Positions 9,612 to 19,085 of a stretch of DNA of 64,000 nt are shown in pieces. The stretch's first letter is position 1. Each line of letters opens with the position of its first letter. The notes under the pieces are model-generated. The model saw nothing but the letters and a program-made list of their open reading frames with translations, was not told the origin of the DNA and ran no database searches. The position numbers and the translations under genes were made by a program. Source of the DNA: an uncultured Pseudomonadota bacterium (lineage in GTDB: Bacteria; Pseudomonadota; Gammaproteobacteria; Methylococcales; Methylomonadaceae); NCBI GenBank assembly GCA_903848935.1, contig CAINHO010000006.1:1-64000 (forward strand), written 5' to 3'.

Positions 9612-12185
9612 ATGAGAATGGACAAATTAACCAGCAAATTTCAAGCAGCCTTAGCCGATGCACAAAGTTTAGCATTGGGTAAAGATCATCAATTTATCGA
9701 AGCAGCGCATTTATTACTTTCATTACTCGACCAAGATGGCGGCAGCATCAAACCGTTACTCGCGCAAAGTAATATCAACGTCCCAGATTTGCGTGCCGAC
9801 ACATTCGCTGCAATCAATCGTTTAGCTAGCGTCAGCGGTACGGGCGGCGATGTTCGCTTATCCAATGAACTTGACCGTTTATTAAATATCACCGACAAAC
9901 TCGCGCAAAAACGGAACGATACGTTTATTTCGAGCGAATTATTTTTGTTGGCGATTGAAGACGAAAAATGTTCATTAACCGAAATCTTCAAAAAATATGG
10001 CATTTCAAAATCGTTACTCGAACCCGCAATTGAAAAATTACGCGGCGGCGAAGCGGTGAATGATCAAAATGCCGAAGATCAACGTCAAGCGTTAAATAAA
10101 TACACCGTGAATTTAACGGAACGTGCTGAACAGGGAAAACTAGATCCTGTGATTGGTCGTGATGACGAAATTCGCCGCACGATTCAAGTGTTGCAACGTC
10201 GAACCAAAAATAATCCTGTTTTAATCGGGCAACCTGGTGTGGGCAAATCGGCTATTGTCGAAGGTTTAGCGCAACGCATCATCAACGGCGAAGTGCCAGA
10301 AGGGATGAAAAATAAAAAAGTTTTGTCGCTCGACATGGCGGCGTTGATTGCGGGGGCAAAATTTCGCGGCGAATTTGAAGAACGTTTGAAAGCCGTTTTG
10401 AATGATTTAGCCAAACAAGAAGGGCAAGTAATTTTGTTCATCGATGAATTACACACGATGGTCGGCGCGGGAAAAGCCGAAGGCGCGATGGATGCGGGCA
10501 ATATGTTGAAACCTGCGTTAGCGCGAGGTGAATTGCATTGCGTTGGTGCGACGACGCTCGACGAATATCGCAAATACATTGAAAAAGATGCGGCATTAGA
10601 GCGACGTTTTCAAAAAGTGCTAGTCGATGAACCGAGCGTTGAAGATACGATTGCGATTTTGCGCGGCTTGAAAGAAAAATACGAAGTGCATCACGGCGTA
10701 GATATTACTGACCCTGCGATTGTCGCGGCGGCAACGCTTTCGTATCGCTACATTGCAGACCGTCAATTGCCCGATAAAGCGATTGATTTAATCGACGAAG
10801 CAGGCAGTCGAATTCGGATGGAAATTGACTCGAAACCCGAATCAATGGACAAATTACATCGCCGTTTAATTCAACTGAAGATCGAACAAGTCGCACTGAA
10901 AAAAGAAAAAGATGCCGCGTCGAAAAAACGGCTGCAAGTTTTGGAACAAGAAATTAGCGAACTCGAAAAAGAGTATTCGGATTTAGAAGAAATTTGGAAA
11001 GCTGAAAAATCCGCGTTGCAAGGTTCGGCGGCAATTAAAGAGAAACTCGAACAAGCACGTTTGGATGTTGAAACCGCAAGGCGTGCTAATGATTTAGCCA
11101 GAATGTCTGAATTGCAATACGGCATTATTCCCGATTTAGAAAAACAAATTGCTGCGTCAGCAACCGTCGATATGTCGAAAATGACCTTGTTACGCAACAA
11201 AGTCACGGAAGATGAAATCGCCGAAGTTGTATCGAAATGGACGGGGATTCCTGTTTCAAAAATGTTAGAAGGCGAAAAAGAAAAATTGTTGCAAATGGAA
11301 GCGCATTTAAAACAGCGCGTCATCGGACAAGAAGAAGCGTTGAAAGCCGTGAGCAATGCGATTCGTCGTTCACGCGCAGGGCTTTCTGATCCGAATCGTC
11401 CGAATGGTTCATTCCTCTTTTTAGGGCCAACCGGCGTAGGTAAAACCGAATTGTGCAAAGCGTTAGCCGAATTTATGTTCGATACGCCCGATGCGATGGT
11501 GCGAATCGATATGTCCGAATTTATGGAAAAACATTCGGTGGCGCGGCTAATCGGTGCGCCTCCAGGTTATGTCGGCTATGAAGAAGGTGGTTATTTAACC
11601 GAATTAGTGCGCCGTAAACCGTATTCCGTGATTTTGCTCGACGAAATTGAAAAAGCGCACCCAGATGTGTTTAACATTTTGTTGCAAGTCTTAGACGACG
11701 GGCGTTTAACCGACGGACAAGGTCGCACGGTCGATTTCAAAAATACCATTATCGTGATGACTTCCAATATCGGTTCGGACGTGATTCAAGCGTTGTCGGG
11801 CGAGGCGATGTACGACGTAATGAAATCAGCGGTGATGGATATTGTGGTCACGAAATTCCGCCCTGAATTTATCAATCGCATCGACGAAGCGGTGGTGTTT
11901 CATTCGTTGGGACGTGAGCAAGTTCGCGCGATTTCGACCATTCAAATTGATTATTTGCGTAGCCGATTGCAAGAACGTGAAATTGGATTTGAAATTTCCG
12001 ACGCTGCGTTGGATTTACTCGGCGAAGCGGGATTTGACCCTATTTATGGTGCAAGACCCATGAAACGAGCGATTCAAAATCAGCTTGAAAATCCACTCGC
12101 GCAATTGATTTTGGGTGGACAATTTGTCGCGGGGGATGTGATAAAAGTCGTTGAGGATAGTGGAGAATTGCGATTTTCAAAGTAG
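9612..12185 (+). CDS. clpB: ATP-dependent disaggregase ClpB
   Basis: An 857-residue AAA+ chaperone that pulls proteins out of aggregates together with DnaK. In order: N-terminal Clp repeat domain (1-145), NBD1 with Walker A GQPGVGKS at about 206 and [13 protein letters not shown], the coiled-coil M domain (about 400-525), NBD2 with [10 protein letters not shown] at about 605 and Walker [14 protein letters not shown], and the C-terminal small domain. ATG 9612 is chosen because the protein then begins [11 protein letters not shown] as in known ClpB, with AGGG eight bases upstream; an upstream TTG is spurious. Confidence 0.97.
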   Translation: MRMDKLTSKFQAALADAQSLALGKDHQFIEAAHLLLSLLDQDGGSIKPLLAQSNINVPDLRADTFAAINRLASVSGTGGDVRLSNELDRLLNITDKLAQKRNDTFISSELFLLAIEDEKCSLTEIFKKYGISKSLLEPAIEKLRGGEAVNDQNAEDQRQALNKYTVNLTERAEQGKLDPVIGRDDEIRRTIQVLQRRTKNNPVLIGQPGVGKSAIVEGLAQRIINGEVPEGMKNKKVLSLDMAALIAGAKFRGEFEERLKAVLNDLAKQEGQVILFIDELHTMVGAGKAEGAMDAGNMLKPALARGELHCVGATTLDEYRKYIEKDAALERRFQKVLVDEPSVEDTIAILRGLKEKYEVHHGVDITDPAIVAAATLSYRYIADRQLPDKAIDLIDEAGSRIRMEIDSKPESMDKLHRRLIQLKIEQVALKKEKDAASKKRLQVLEQEISELEKEYSDLEEIWKAEKSALQGSAAIKEKLEQARLDVETARRANDLARMSELQYGIIPDLEKQIAASATVDMSKMTLLRNKVTEDEIAEVVSKWTGIPVSKMLEGEKEKLLQMEAHLKQRVIGQEEALKAVSNAIRRSRAGLSDPNRPNGSFLFLGPTGVGKTELCKALAEFMFDTPDAMVRIDMSEFMEKHSVARLIGAPPGYVGYEEGGYLTELVRRKPYSVILLDEIEKAHPDVFNILLQVLDDGRLTDGQGRTVDFKNTIIVMTSNIGSDVIQALSGEAMYDVMKSAVMDIVVTKFRPEFINRIDEAVVFHSLGREQVRAISTIQIDYLRSRLQEREIGFEISDAALDLLGEAGFDPIYGARPMKRAIQNQLENPLAQLILGGQFVAGDVIKVVEDSGELRFSK

Positions 12186-12203
12186 ATTTCAAAAAATAAA
12201 AAC

Positions 12204-12235
12204 GGACAAATAACTAATAATTTTGTTATTTGTCC
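12204..12235 (+). terminator. Hairpin after clpB
   Basis: An 11-bp perfect inverted repeat (12204-12214 / 12225-12235) with an A-run before it but no strong T-run after. A related word, ACGGACAAA, recurs at about 12254, directly before the TIR-like gene, so the element might also take part in control of that gene. Confidence 0.6.
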
Positions 12236-12266
12236 ATTATGTAATTAACCATAAACGGACAAAAAT

Positions 12267-13073
12267 ATGTATTCAGGGTTTGAACTCAAATTGGATGATT
12301 CAATTTTAAGCAGATTAAAAAGAGATATAAATTACACACCGTGCCAACCGCTTGTAACCGATAGCGTTGACAAATTCAAACTTAAATTGAAAGATTTAAT
12401 CTTAAATAACGGAGATTTATCAGCCACAAAAATGTGGGAGCAATGGTTTCCTGAAATATCTTGTCATGTTTTTATTTCACACTCTCACAGAAATGAGGAC
12501 GATGCTAAAACATTTGCTCAATGGCTTTATCAAAATTTTGGAATTAAGTCTTTTATCGATTCGACTGTTTGGGGATATGCTGATGAGCTTTTAAAAAAAA
12601 TTGATAAAAATTTTTGCTTGAATTCATGTGGAAAAACCTACAATTACGATAAACGGAATATATCAACGGCTCATATACACATGATTTTGATGAGTGCGCT
12701 TGTAAAAATGATGGACAAAACAGAATGCGTTATTTTTTTGAATACACCAGAATCAATTAACACTAAAGACGCAATCACTGACAGGCATACCACCTATTCA
12801 CCTTGGATATATGGTGAACTTTTGTTTTCTGATTTATTACGAAAAAACATTCCTGAAAGAATAAAAACTCAAATTTCTTTAGAGAAAATGGAAAGCGTAT
12901 TAGCAGAAGACAGAAAATTGCTTGTACAGTATCCAGCAAATTTAAAACATTTAGTTGAATTGAATGGTACAGACCTTGAAACTTGGATGACAAAATCAAG
13001 AACAAATGAACCACTTAATAATTTAGATTTACTTTACCAAATTAAAAATGTTGGAGAATCGCATGGAAAATAA
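12267..13073 (+). CDS. TIR-like domain protein, putative defence sensor/effector
   Basis: A 268-residue protein. After about 70 residues of unassigned N-terminus comes a TIR-like core: CHVFISHSHRNEDDAKTFAQWL (strand A and helix A), then KSFIDSTVWGYADELLKKID, TECVIFLNTPES and STYSPWIYGELLF-type segments (here TTYSPWIYGEL). TIR domains are protein-interaction modules or NAD-cleaving enzymes; the Glu in the WIYGELLF helix could be catalytic but this is not proven. The gene overlaps the next by 11 bases. Its base composition is more AT-rich than clpB. No strong Shine-Dalgarno is seen. No Thoeris or CBASS partner gene lies beside it. Confidence 0.75.
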   Translation: MYSGFELKLDDSILSRLKRDINYTPCQPLVTDSVDKFKLKLKDLILNNGDLSATKMWEQWFPEISCHVFISHSHRNEDDAKTFAQWLYQNFGIKSFIDSTVWGYADELLKKIDKNFCLNSCGKTYNYDKRNISTAHIHMILMSALVKMMDKTECVIFLNTPESINTKDAITDRHTTYSPWIYGELLFSDLLRKNIPERIKTQISLEKMESVLAEDRKLLVQYPANLKHLVELNGTDLETWMTKSRTNEPLNNLDLLYQIKNVGESHGK

Positions 13074-13458
13074 AATAGCTCATTTGGGATTTATTCAAGC
13101 TGTTATTAGCCGTATGGGTGGAAATTCGTTTTTGCTGAAGGGATGGAGTGTAACGCTTGTTGCGGCGATATTTGCACTTTCAGCTAAGGATGCTAACCAT
13201 CAATTTCTTTTGTTGGCATATTTCCCTGTGATTGTGTTCTGGACGCTTGATGCTTTTTTTCTGCACCAAGAAAAATTATTCAGAAAACTTTATGAGTGTG
13301 TGGCAAAAGGTGAAATTTCAAGTAATGTATTTACTATGGATACAACACCAGTAAAAGATTATGTAGATTCACTATGCAGTGTGTTTTTTTCTAAAACGTT
13401 ACGACTATTTTATGGGGTTATTGTAGGCGTGGTATTGTTGGCGATGTTTTACTTTTAA
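13063..13458 (+). CDS. Small membrane protein paired with the TIR-like gene
   Basis: From ATG 13063 (GGAG nine bases upstream) the protein is 131 residues: an amphipathic N-terminus, FIQAVISRMGGNSFLLKGWSVTLVAAIFAL, then two membrane segments at about 25-65, a cytoplasmic FWTLDAFFLHQEKLFRKLYECV helix, and a third membrane segment at the C-terminus. The RMxxNSFxxKGW and FWxLDxFxLxxEKxFRxLY pattern is one I associate with small membrane proteins in accessory regions, possibly those annotated as RipA-like. Overlap with the TIR gene suggests stoichiometric co-expression and a sensor/membrane-effector pair; that role is inferred. Confidence 0.75.
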   Translation: MENKIAHLGFIQAVISRMGGNSFLLKGWSVTLVAAIFALSAKDANHQFLLLAYFPVIVFWTLDAFFLHQEKLFRKLYECVAKGEISSNVFTMDTTPVKDYVDSLCSVFFSKTLRLFYGVIVGVVLLAMFYF

Positions 13459-13475
13459 CATCTAAATTACAAGTA

Positions 13476-13501
13476 AAAAGCGGCGAAAACTCGTCGCTTT
13501 T
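13476..13501. terminator. Terminator between convergent genes
   Basis: AAAAGCGGCGA / TCGTCGCTTTT stem (one G-T pair) with an AAAC loop. It can stop the TIR/membrane pair on the plus strand and the flavin-barrel gene on the minus strand. Confidence 0.75.
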
Positions 13502-13519
13502 CAGGCAATTTTTTAACTT

Positions 13520-14089
13520 TTACAACACATCCTGCACCGCATCCAACTTTTTCCAATCAGGAATGGGCGCAACACAATCTTTTTTCGGGACATATTCGGA
13601 TTGTTCGAGTTTTTTATAACGATGAATGTAGCGAGGACAATTCAAAAATAAATTCCGAACCGTGATGCGAATAATAAATTTTGCATCAATGTATTCATCC
13701 AAAAGCGGGTCATCTAAAACAATGTTTGCTGTGCCATGCAAACGCAGACGTTGTGGATTTTCAAAATCAATAAACAGCAATCCGACTTCATGATTTAACG
13801 CAATGTTACCCGTCGTTAAAAACATCCCGTTGCCATCGTAATCAGGAAACGCGATGGTTTTTTCATCAATCACACGCACAAAACCCGTCGCGCCACCTTT
13901 GTGTGAAACCGTCGGACGACATTGGTCATCGACACTGCTGATAAAAAACATATCGCGCGATTCAATAAATGCGCGTTCTTCGTCGGTAATTTCTTCATGC
14001 ACAATCAATTCATGCACACGGTCTGCTAATTTGCGTGAATCAAAATGCTCTTGTAATTCAAGATTACCTTTGTGGAATGTCTCTGTCAT
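13520..14089 (-). CDS. Pyridoxamine 5'-phosphate oxidase-like flavin-binding protein
   Basis: A 189-residue split-barrel protein. The FMN-binding core is visible as RDMFFISSVDDQCRPTVSHKGGATGFVRVID, followed by FPDYDGNGMFLTTGNIALNHEVGLLFIDF and RLRLHGTANIV. The C-terminal part (NCPRYIHRYK) matches the subgroup of general stress-type oxidases rather than true PdxH. Substrate unknown; a reductase acting on small molecules is likely. AGGAG lies eight bases before the ATG. The gene is downstream of the glutaredoxin/DsbD-like gene on the same strand, with 45 bases between. Confidence 0.85.
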   Translation of the reverse strand: MTETFHKGNLELQEHFDSRKLADRVHELIVHEEITDEERAFIESRDMFFISSVDDQCRPTVSHKGGATGFVRVIDEKTIAFPDYDGNGMFLTTGNIALNHEVGLLFIDFENPQRLRLHGTANIVLDDPLLDEYIDAKFIIRITVRNLFLNCPRYIHRYKKLEQSEYVPKKDCVAPIPDWKKLDAVQDVL

Positions 14090-14134
14090 AAGTTGTTCTC
14101 CTAATTTTTGAAAAATGATGATGGTAAAGTGAAG

Positions 14135-15337
14135 CTACCCAAAAACCAACAAATACCCGCCTAATCCTACCATCACCAAACCGCTCATCAATTTCAGCCA
14201 ACGTCCTTCTTTTTCTTGTAAACGTCGCTGACTAAGCGTGACTACGCCGATGCCTAAAATCACAAAATCATCGAACATATACGCCACGTTATATAACAAC
14301 AAATAGCCGTAATAACTAACGCTGCTCAAATGTTGTAACGTCAAAATTCTCGTATAAAGCGCGGGAAATCCTGACGTACACATGAATTCCACCACTTGCA
14401 CCAGAATCGCTAAAATCACGGTGCCAATCATTGCACCCGTCAGATTTTGAGCCGTAAGAATGCGGCGAATACGCGCGTAAATCCCCGTTTTTGCCGCATT
14501 CGGAATTGACAATGACACGCCCCAGCCAAAACGCCAAAAGTCTTTGAGGTTAATCGCACCAGCAAGTAACGCAATCAGCGCAATAATAATTTCAGAAACA
14601 CGCGATAAACCAATCCATAAAAACAGATTCAGCCATGCCGCCATAAAAATAAAATAAGCGATGCCTTCGACAGCGACAAACGTGCCAGCAATCGTCAACA
14701 TTCGCCACCGATTGTGCATCGGTGCAAGCAACGAAATCATCAAAATTAAAACCCACATTGAGCAAGGATTAAAACCGTCGAGCAACCCCATTGCCAATGT
14801 AAATACTGGCAGTCCGATTTCGGCAAGCGTGATTTTCTGCCCCCAAAAATCTAATTCAAATGATTCGGGAATCTTTTCAGGCTTGGTCTCGCACGAAGAA
14901 GCAGCTTGAATTTCACAACTTCCCGCTTCATTTTGAAGTGGCAATTTTTGTGTGGATGCCAAAATACCGCGAATCAATTTCCCCGTCGTTGTTTCGTCGG
15001 AATAACCGACAATCAATTGCCCGTTGACTTGAATTGTTGGGACACGAACAGGCGTTTTTTGCTGTTGTGCGAGTGATTTTAAACGTTCCAAAGCTGACGG
15101 TTCTTGCGTGACATCGTGAATCACGATTCGCAGATTGGGTTGTTCTTGTTGCAAGGTTTTTAAAAATTCTTCTGTTGCCGCACAATGCGGGCAATTTGAA
15201 CGCACAAATGCTTCTACATCAATCGGTTCTACGATTTGATTCGACTGAATTGCCACCGAATCTGCCACACTAAAATTAAAAACAAAATTTAAGATTAAAA
15301 CCGTGGCGAAAATAAACCATCTCATTGATATATTCAT
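14135..15337 (-). CDS. Glutaredoxin-like domain fused to a CcdA/DsbD-type membrane domain
   Basis: A 400-residue protein: signal peptide (1-25), a glutaredoxin-like domain with the redox pair in RSNCPHCAATEEF and cis-Pro in RVPTIQVNGQLIVGY, a short linker with further cysteines, then six or so membrane segments with GLLDGFNPCSMWVLI and VEFMCTSGFPALY, the paired membrane cysteines typical of CcdA/DsbD electron carriers. It should carry electrons from the cytoplasm to the periplasm, with its own periplasmic acceptor. AGGAG lies six bases before ATG 15337. Divergent from nifJ. Confidence 0.88.
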   Translation of the reverse strand: MNISMRWFIFATVLILNFVFNFSVADSVAIQSNQIVEPIDVEAFVRSNCPHCAATEEFLKTLQQEQPNLRIVIHDVTQEPSALERLKSLAQQQKTPVRVPTIQVNGQLIVGYSDETTTGKLIRGILASTQKLPLQNEAGSCEIQAASSCETKPEKIPESFELDFWGQKITLAEIGLPVFTLAMGLLDGFNPCSMWVLILMISLLAPMHNRWRMLTIAGTFVAVEGIAYFIFMAAWLNLFLWIGLSRVSEIIIALIALLAGAINLKDFWRFGWGVSLSIPNAAKTGIYARIRRILTAQNLTGAMIGTVILAILVQVVEFMCTSGFPALYTRILTLQHLSSVSYYGYLLLYNVAYMFDDFVILGIGVVTLSQRRLQEKEGRWLKLMSGLVMVGLGGYLLVFG

Positions 15338-15437
15338 AAATTTCTCCTAAAAATTAACGTAATTTTAGATTACCGTTGTAAACTCAGGACGCAAGGTAAA
15401 TGTCACATTTCTTTTTGTTCATCATGAGGGTTGTACT

Positions 15438-18400
15438 ATGCAAAATCAGAAAATGCTTACCATCGATGGAAATCAAGCTGCCGCTACGGTAGCGCATAAA
15501 CTCAGCGAAGTCATCGCAATTTACCCCATAACTCCCGCCACGCCAATGGGCGAATGGTCAGACGAATGGTCGTCTAACGGTCAAACTAATTTGTGGGGAA
15601 CAGTTCCGCAAATTATCGAAATGCAAAGTGAAGCAGGTGCAGCAGGCGTGATTCATGGTGCGTTACAATCGGGCGCACTTGCCACGACATTCACAGCCTC
15701 TCAAGGTTTATTATTGATGCTGCCAAATATGTACAAAATCGCTGGGGAATTAACGCCGACCGTGTTTCATATTGCGGCGCGTTCGTTGGCGTGTCAGGCA
15801 TTATCCATTTTCGGAGATCACAGTGATGTCATGGCAGCTCGAATGACGGGCTTTGGAATGCTTTGTTCTAATTCGCCGCAAGAAGTTTTAGATTTCGCGC
15901 TGATTGCTCATGCTGCAACATTGGAAAGTCGGATTCCGTTAATTCATTTTTTTGATGGTTTTCGAACCTCTCACGAAGTCGCTAAAATCGAAACTTTCGA
16001 CGATGACGTATTTCGCGCCATGATTGACGATGCGTGGATTGCTGAACATCGAAACCGTGCATTAACGCCTGATAAACCCATGATGCGTGGCACCGCGCAA
16101 AATCCTGATGTGTATTTTCAAGCGCGTGAATCTGTGAATTCCCATTACGATGCGATGCCAGTCATCGTACAAAATGCCATGAATCGCTTTGCTAAATTAA
16201 CAGGTCGGGCTTATCACTTGTTTGAATATGTCGGGGTGGTGGATGCGGAACGGGTGATTATCATCATGGGTTCGGGCGCAGAATCCGTGACTGAAACGGT
16301 GGATTATCTCAATCGACAAGGCGAATCCGTGGGATTGTTGAAAGTGCGTTTATACCGTCCTTTTGATGCTGAAAGTTTACTCGTGGCATTACCGAAAACG
16401 TGTCGCAAAATTGCGGTTTTAGATAGAACCAAAGAACCTGGTGCAGACGGCGAACCGTTGTACAAAGATGTTTTAACTGCCCTCGCACAAGATTATCTCA
16501 GTGGCACGTCGAATTTTTCGGAATTGCCAAAAGTAGTCGGTGGACGTTATGGCTTATCGTCCAAAGAATTTACGCCTGCCATGATTAAAGCGATTTTCGA
16601 CGAACTCAAACACGCGCACCCCAAAAATCATTTCACCATCGGTATCAACGACGATGTCACGCACAGCAGTTTGGCGTGGGATGCGAATTATCGTACCGAC
16701 GCGCTTGCTGATACATTCCAAGCAATGTTTTACGGTTTAGGCAGTGACGGCACGGTCGGTGCAAATAAAAACACCATCAAAATTATTGGCGAAGAAACGG
16801 AATTGAACGCACAAGGGTATTTCGTTTATGACTCGAAAAAATCGGGCGCAATCACCGTTTCCCATTTACGTTTTGGTTCGCAGCCAATTCACGCCACTTA
16901 TTTGATTGCTGAAAACGATGCGAATTTTATTGGCTGCCATCAAACCATTTTTCTCGAACGTTACGATATGCTTGCGAACGCAGCAAATGGCGCAGTATTT
17001 CTATTGAATTCGTCAGAACCGGTTGAACAAGTCTGGGAGTCGTTGCCGGTGAAAATGCAGCAGCAAATGCGTGAGAAAAAAATTCGTTTTTATGTTATCG
17101 ATGCGTATGCCGTGGCTGAAAAAACAGGCATGGGTAGACGGATTAACACCATTATGCAGACCTGTTTTTTTGCGATTTCGGACGTATTGCCGCAAGCCCA
17201 AGCGATTGCCTCTATTAAACATACCGTCAAAAAAACCTATGCCAAAAAAGGGCAACCGATAATTGAACTGAATATGCACGCTATCGATGAAACGTTGGTG
17301 GCACTGCATTCTGTGCCGATACAAACCAAAGTTTGTACTCCGATTTTACTTAAATCGACAATTGATGAATTCGCGCCCAATTTTGTGAAAAAAGTGACGG
17401 GCGAAATTATCGCGGGTCGTGGAAATGCCTTGCCCGTCAGTGTAATGCCGATTGATGGCACATTTCCAACAGGCACGGCGGCATTTGAAAAACGTAATTT
17501 AGCGTTAGAAATTCCCGTCTGGGAAACCGATTTATGTACGCAATGCGGCAAATGCGTGATGGTTTGTCCGCACTCGGTGATTCGTAGCAAAATTTATCCA
17601 ATGGCTGAATTAAAAAACGCGCCCGAAACCTTCAAACACGCACCGATGCTCGGCAAAGATTTTCCTGAAGGTTTAGAAATGAGTTATCAAGTCGCGCCTG
17701 AAGATTGCACAGGTTGTAGTTTGTGTGTCGATATTTGTCCGATTCGAGATAAATCCAACGCCAGCCGCAAAGCCTTAAATATGCAACCGCAACCGCCGTT
17801 GCGCGAAATCGAACGTGAAAATTGGGACTTCTTTTTGTCGATTCCTGAATATGACCGCCGCTTGTTGAAAACCAATACCATCAAAGGTGCGATGGTGTTA
17901 CAGCCATTGTTTGAATTTTCAGGCGCGTGTGCAGGATGTGGCGAAACACCTTACATTAAATTGGCCTCGCAATTGTTTGGCGACCGAATGTTGGTCGCGA
18001 ATGCCACAGGTTGTTCATCGATTTATGGCGGTAATTTACCGACTACACCGTGGACAAAAAATGCCGAAGGACGTGGTGTGGCATGGAGCAATTCGCTATT
18101 TGAAGATAACGCAGAATTTGGTTTAGGAATGCGCGTTGCCCTCGATAAACAAAATACCCATGCCAAAGAATTGTTAACCGCCTTGCGCGAAGAGTTGAGC
18201 GGCGAATTTATCGACATGATTTTGAACGCCTACCAATCCGACGAAGCGGGGATTTATGAACAACGTGAGCGCGTGGCAGTATTGAAACAATCGTTGGAAT
18301 TGTTAGACAGCGAAGCCGCTCGAACGCTGCTGCAACTCGCTGACAGTTTGTGCAAAAAAAGCGTGTGGATTATTGGTGGCGACGGCTGGGCGTATGACAT

Positions 18401-19070
18401 TGGTTATGGCGGACTTGACCACGTTTTAGCGAGCGGTCGCAACGTCAACATTTTGGTTTTGGATACGGAAGTTTATTCCAACACCGGCGGACAAACTTCA
18501 AAATCCACACCGTTAGGCGCAGTGGCGAAATTCTCAGCGGGTGGTAAATCAACAAATAAAAAAGATTTAGCCTTATTGGCGATGGATTATGAAAATGTTT
18601 ACGTCGCGCACGTCGCTTATGCGGGAAAAGATACGCAAACGTTGAATGCGTTTTTGGAAGCCGAAGCGCATGAAGGTACGTCGATTATAATTGCTTACGC
18701 GCCTTGTATCGCACAGGGAATTGATTTGTCGAACAATCATCATCAGCAAAATCTGGCGGTAAAAAGTGGGCATTGGCCACTGTTTCGTTTTGATCCTAAT
18801 AAAATAAAACAGGGAAAAAATCCGATGCACTTGGATTCTGCCGAGCCATCGATTTCTTATCGTGAATTTGTGGAAACTGAAACTCGTTTTAGTTTGTTGT
18901 GGCAAACACACCCCGACGATGCGGAACGTTTTCTCGCTCAAGCGCAGCAAGAAGTGAAGCATCGTTATCATTTTTATAAACAACTTTCGGAATTAGAGTG
19001 GGATGAAACTAGCAGTGTATCGGCATTGAAAAGGCTGCACGCGCAAACCTGTGATTTTTTGAAATCATAA
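15438..19070 (+). CDS. nifJ: Pyruvate:ferredoxin (flavodoxin) oxidoreductase
   Basis: A 1210-residue homodimer-type enzyme interconverting pyruvate plus CoA with acetyl-CoA, CO2 and reduced ferredoxin or flavodoxin. It starts with the substrate domain (GNQAAATVAHKLSEVIAIYPITPATPMGE), then the CoA and gamma domains, two 4Fe-4S clusters (CTQCGKCVMVCP at about 700, CTGCSLCVDICP at about 757), and the C-terminal TPP domain with CAGCGETPYIKL at about 831 and GGDGWAYDIGYGGLDH at about 980. GAGGG precedes the ATG. Its presence implies low-oxygen metabolism or nitrogen fixation support. It heads a group with a kinase fusion and ppsA. Confidence 0.96.
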   Translation: MQNQKMLTIDGNQAAATVAHKLSEVIAIYPITPATPMGEWSDEWSSNGQTNLWGTVPQIIEMQSEAGAAGVIHGALQSGALATTFTASQGLLLMLPNMYKIAGELTPTVFHIAARSLACQALSIFGDHSDVMAARMTGFGMLCSNSPQEVLDFALIAHAATLESRIPLIHFFDGFRTSHEVAKIETFDDDVFRAMIDDAWIAEHRNRALTPDKPMMRGTAQNPDVYFQARESVNSHYDAMPVIVQNAMNRFAKLTGRAYHLFEYVGVVDAERVIIIMGSGAESVTETVDYLNRQGESVGLLKVRLYRPFDAESLLVALPKTCRKIAVLDRTKEPGADGEPLYKDVLTALAQDYLSGTSNFSELPKVVGGRYGLSSKEFTPAMIKAIFDELKHAHPKNHFTIGINDDVTHSSLAWDANYRTDALADTFQAMFYGLGSDGTVGANKNTIKIIGEETELNAQGYFVYDSKKSGAITVSHLRFGSQPIHATYLIAENDANFIGCHQTIFLERYDMLANAANGAVFLLNSSEPVEQVWESLPVKMQQQMREKKIRFYVIDAYAVAEKTGMGRRINTIMQTCFFAISDVLPQAQAIASIKHTVKKTYAKKGQPIIELNMHAIDETLVALHSVPIQTKVCTPILLKSTIDEFAPNFVKKVTGEIIAGRGNALPVSVMPIDGTFPTGTAAFEKRNLALEIPVWETDLCTQCGKCVMVCPHSVIRSKIYPMAELKNAPETFKHAPMLGKDFPEGLEMSYQVAPEDCTGCSLCVDICPIRDKSNASRKALNMQPQPPLREIERENWDFFLSIPEYDRRLLKTNTIKGAMVLQPLFEFSGACAGCGETPYIKLASQLFGDRMLVANATGCSSIYGGNLPTTPWTKNAEGRGVAWSNSLFEDNAEFGLGMRVALDKQNTHAKELLTALREELSGEFIDMILNAYQSDEAGIYEQRERVAVLKQSLELLDSEAARTLLQLADSLCKKSVWIIGGDGWAYDIGYGGLDHVLASGRNVNILVLDTEVYSNTGGQTSKSTPLGAVAKFSAGGKSTNKKDLALLAMDYENVYVAHVAYAGKDTQTLNAFLEAEAHEGTSIIIAYAPCIAQGIDLSNNHHQQNLAVKSGHWPLFRFDPNKIKQGKNPMHLDSAEPSISYREFVETETRFSLLWQTHPDDAERFLAQAQQEVKHRYHFYKQLSELEWDETSSVSALKRLHAQTCDFLKS

Positions 19071-19085
19071 AAACGAGATGTTTTG

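Noticed and set aside
12267-13458. Thoeris or CBASS system
   Set aside because: There is no SLOG/ThsA-like partner and no nucleotide cyclase; only the TIR-like gene and a membrane protein are present.
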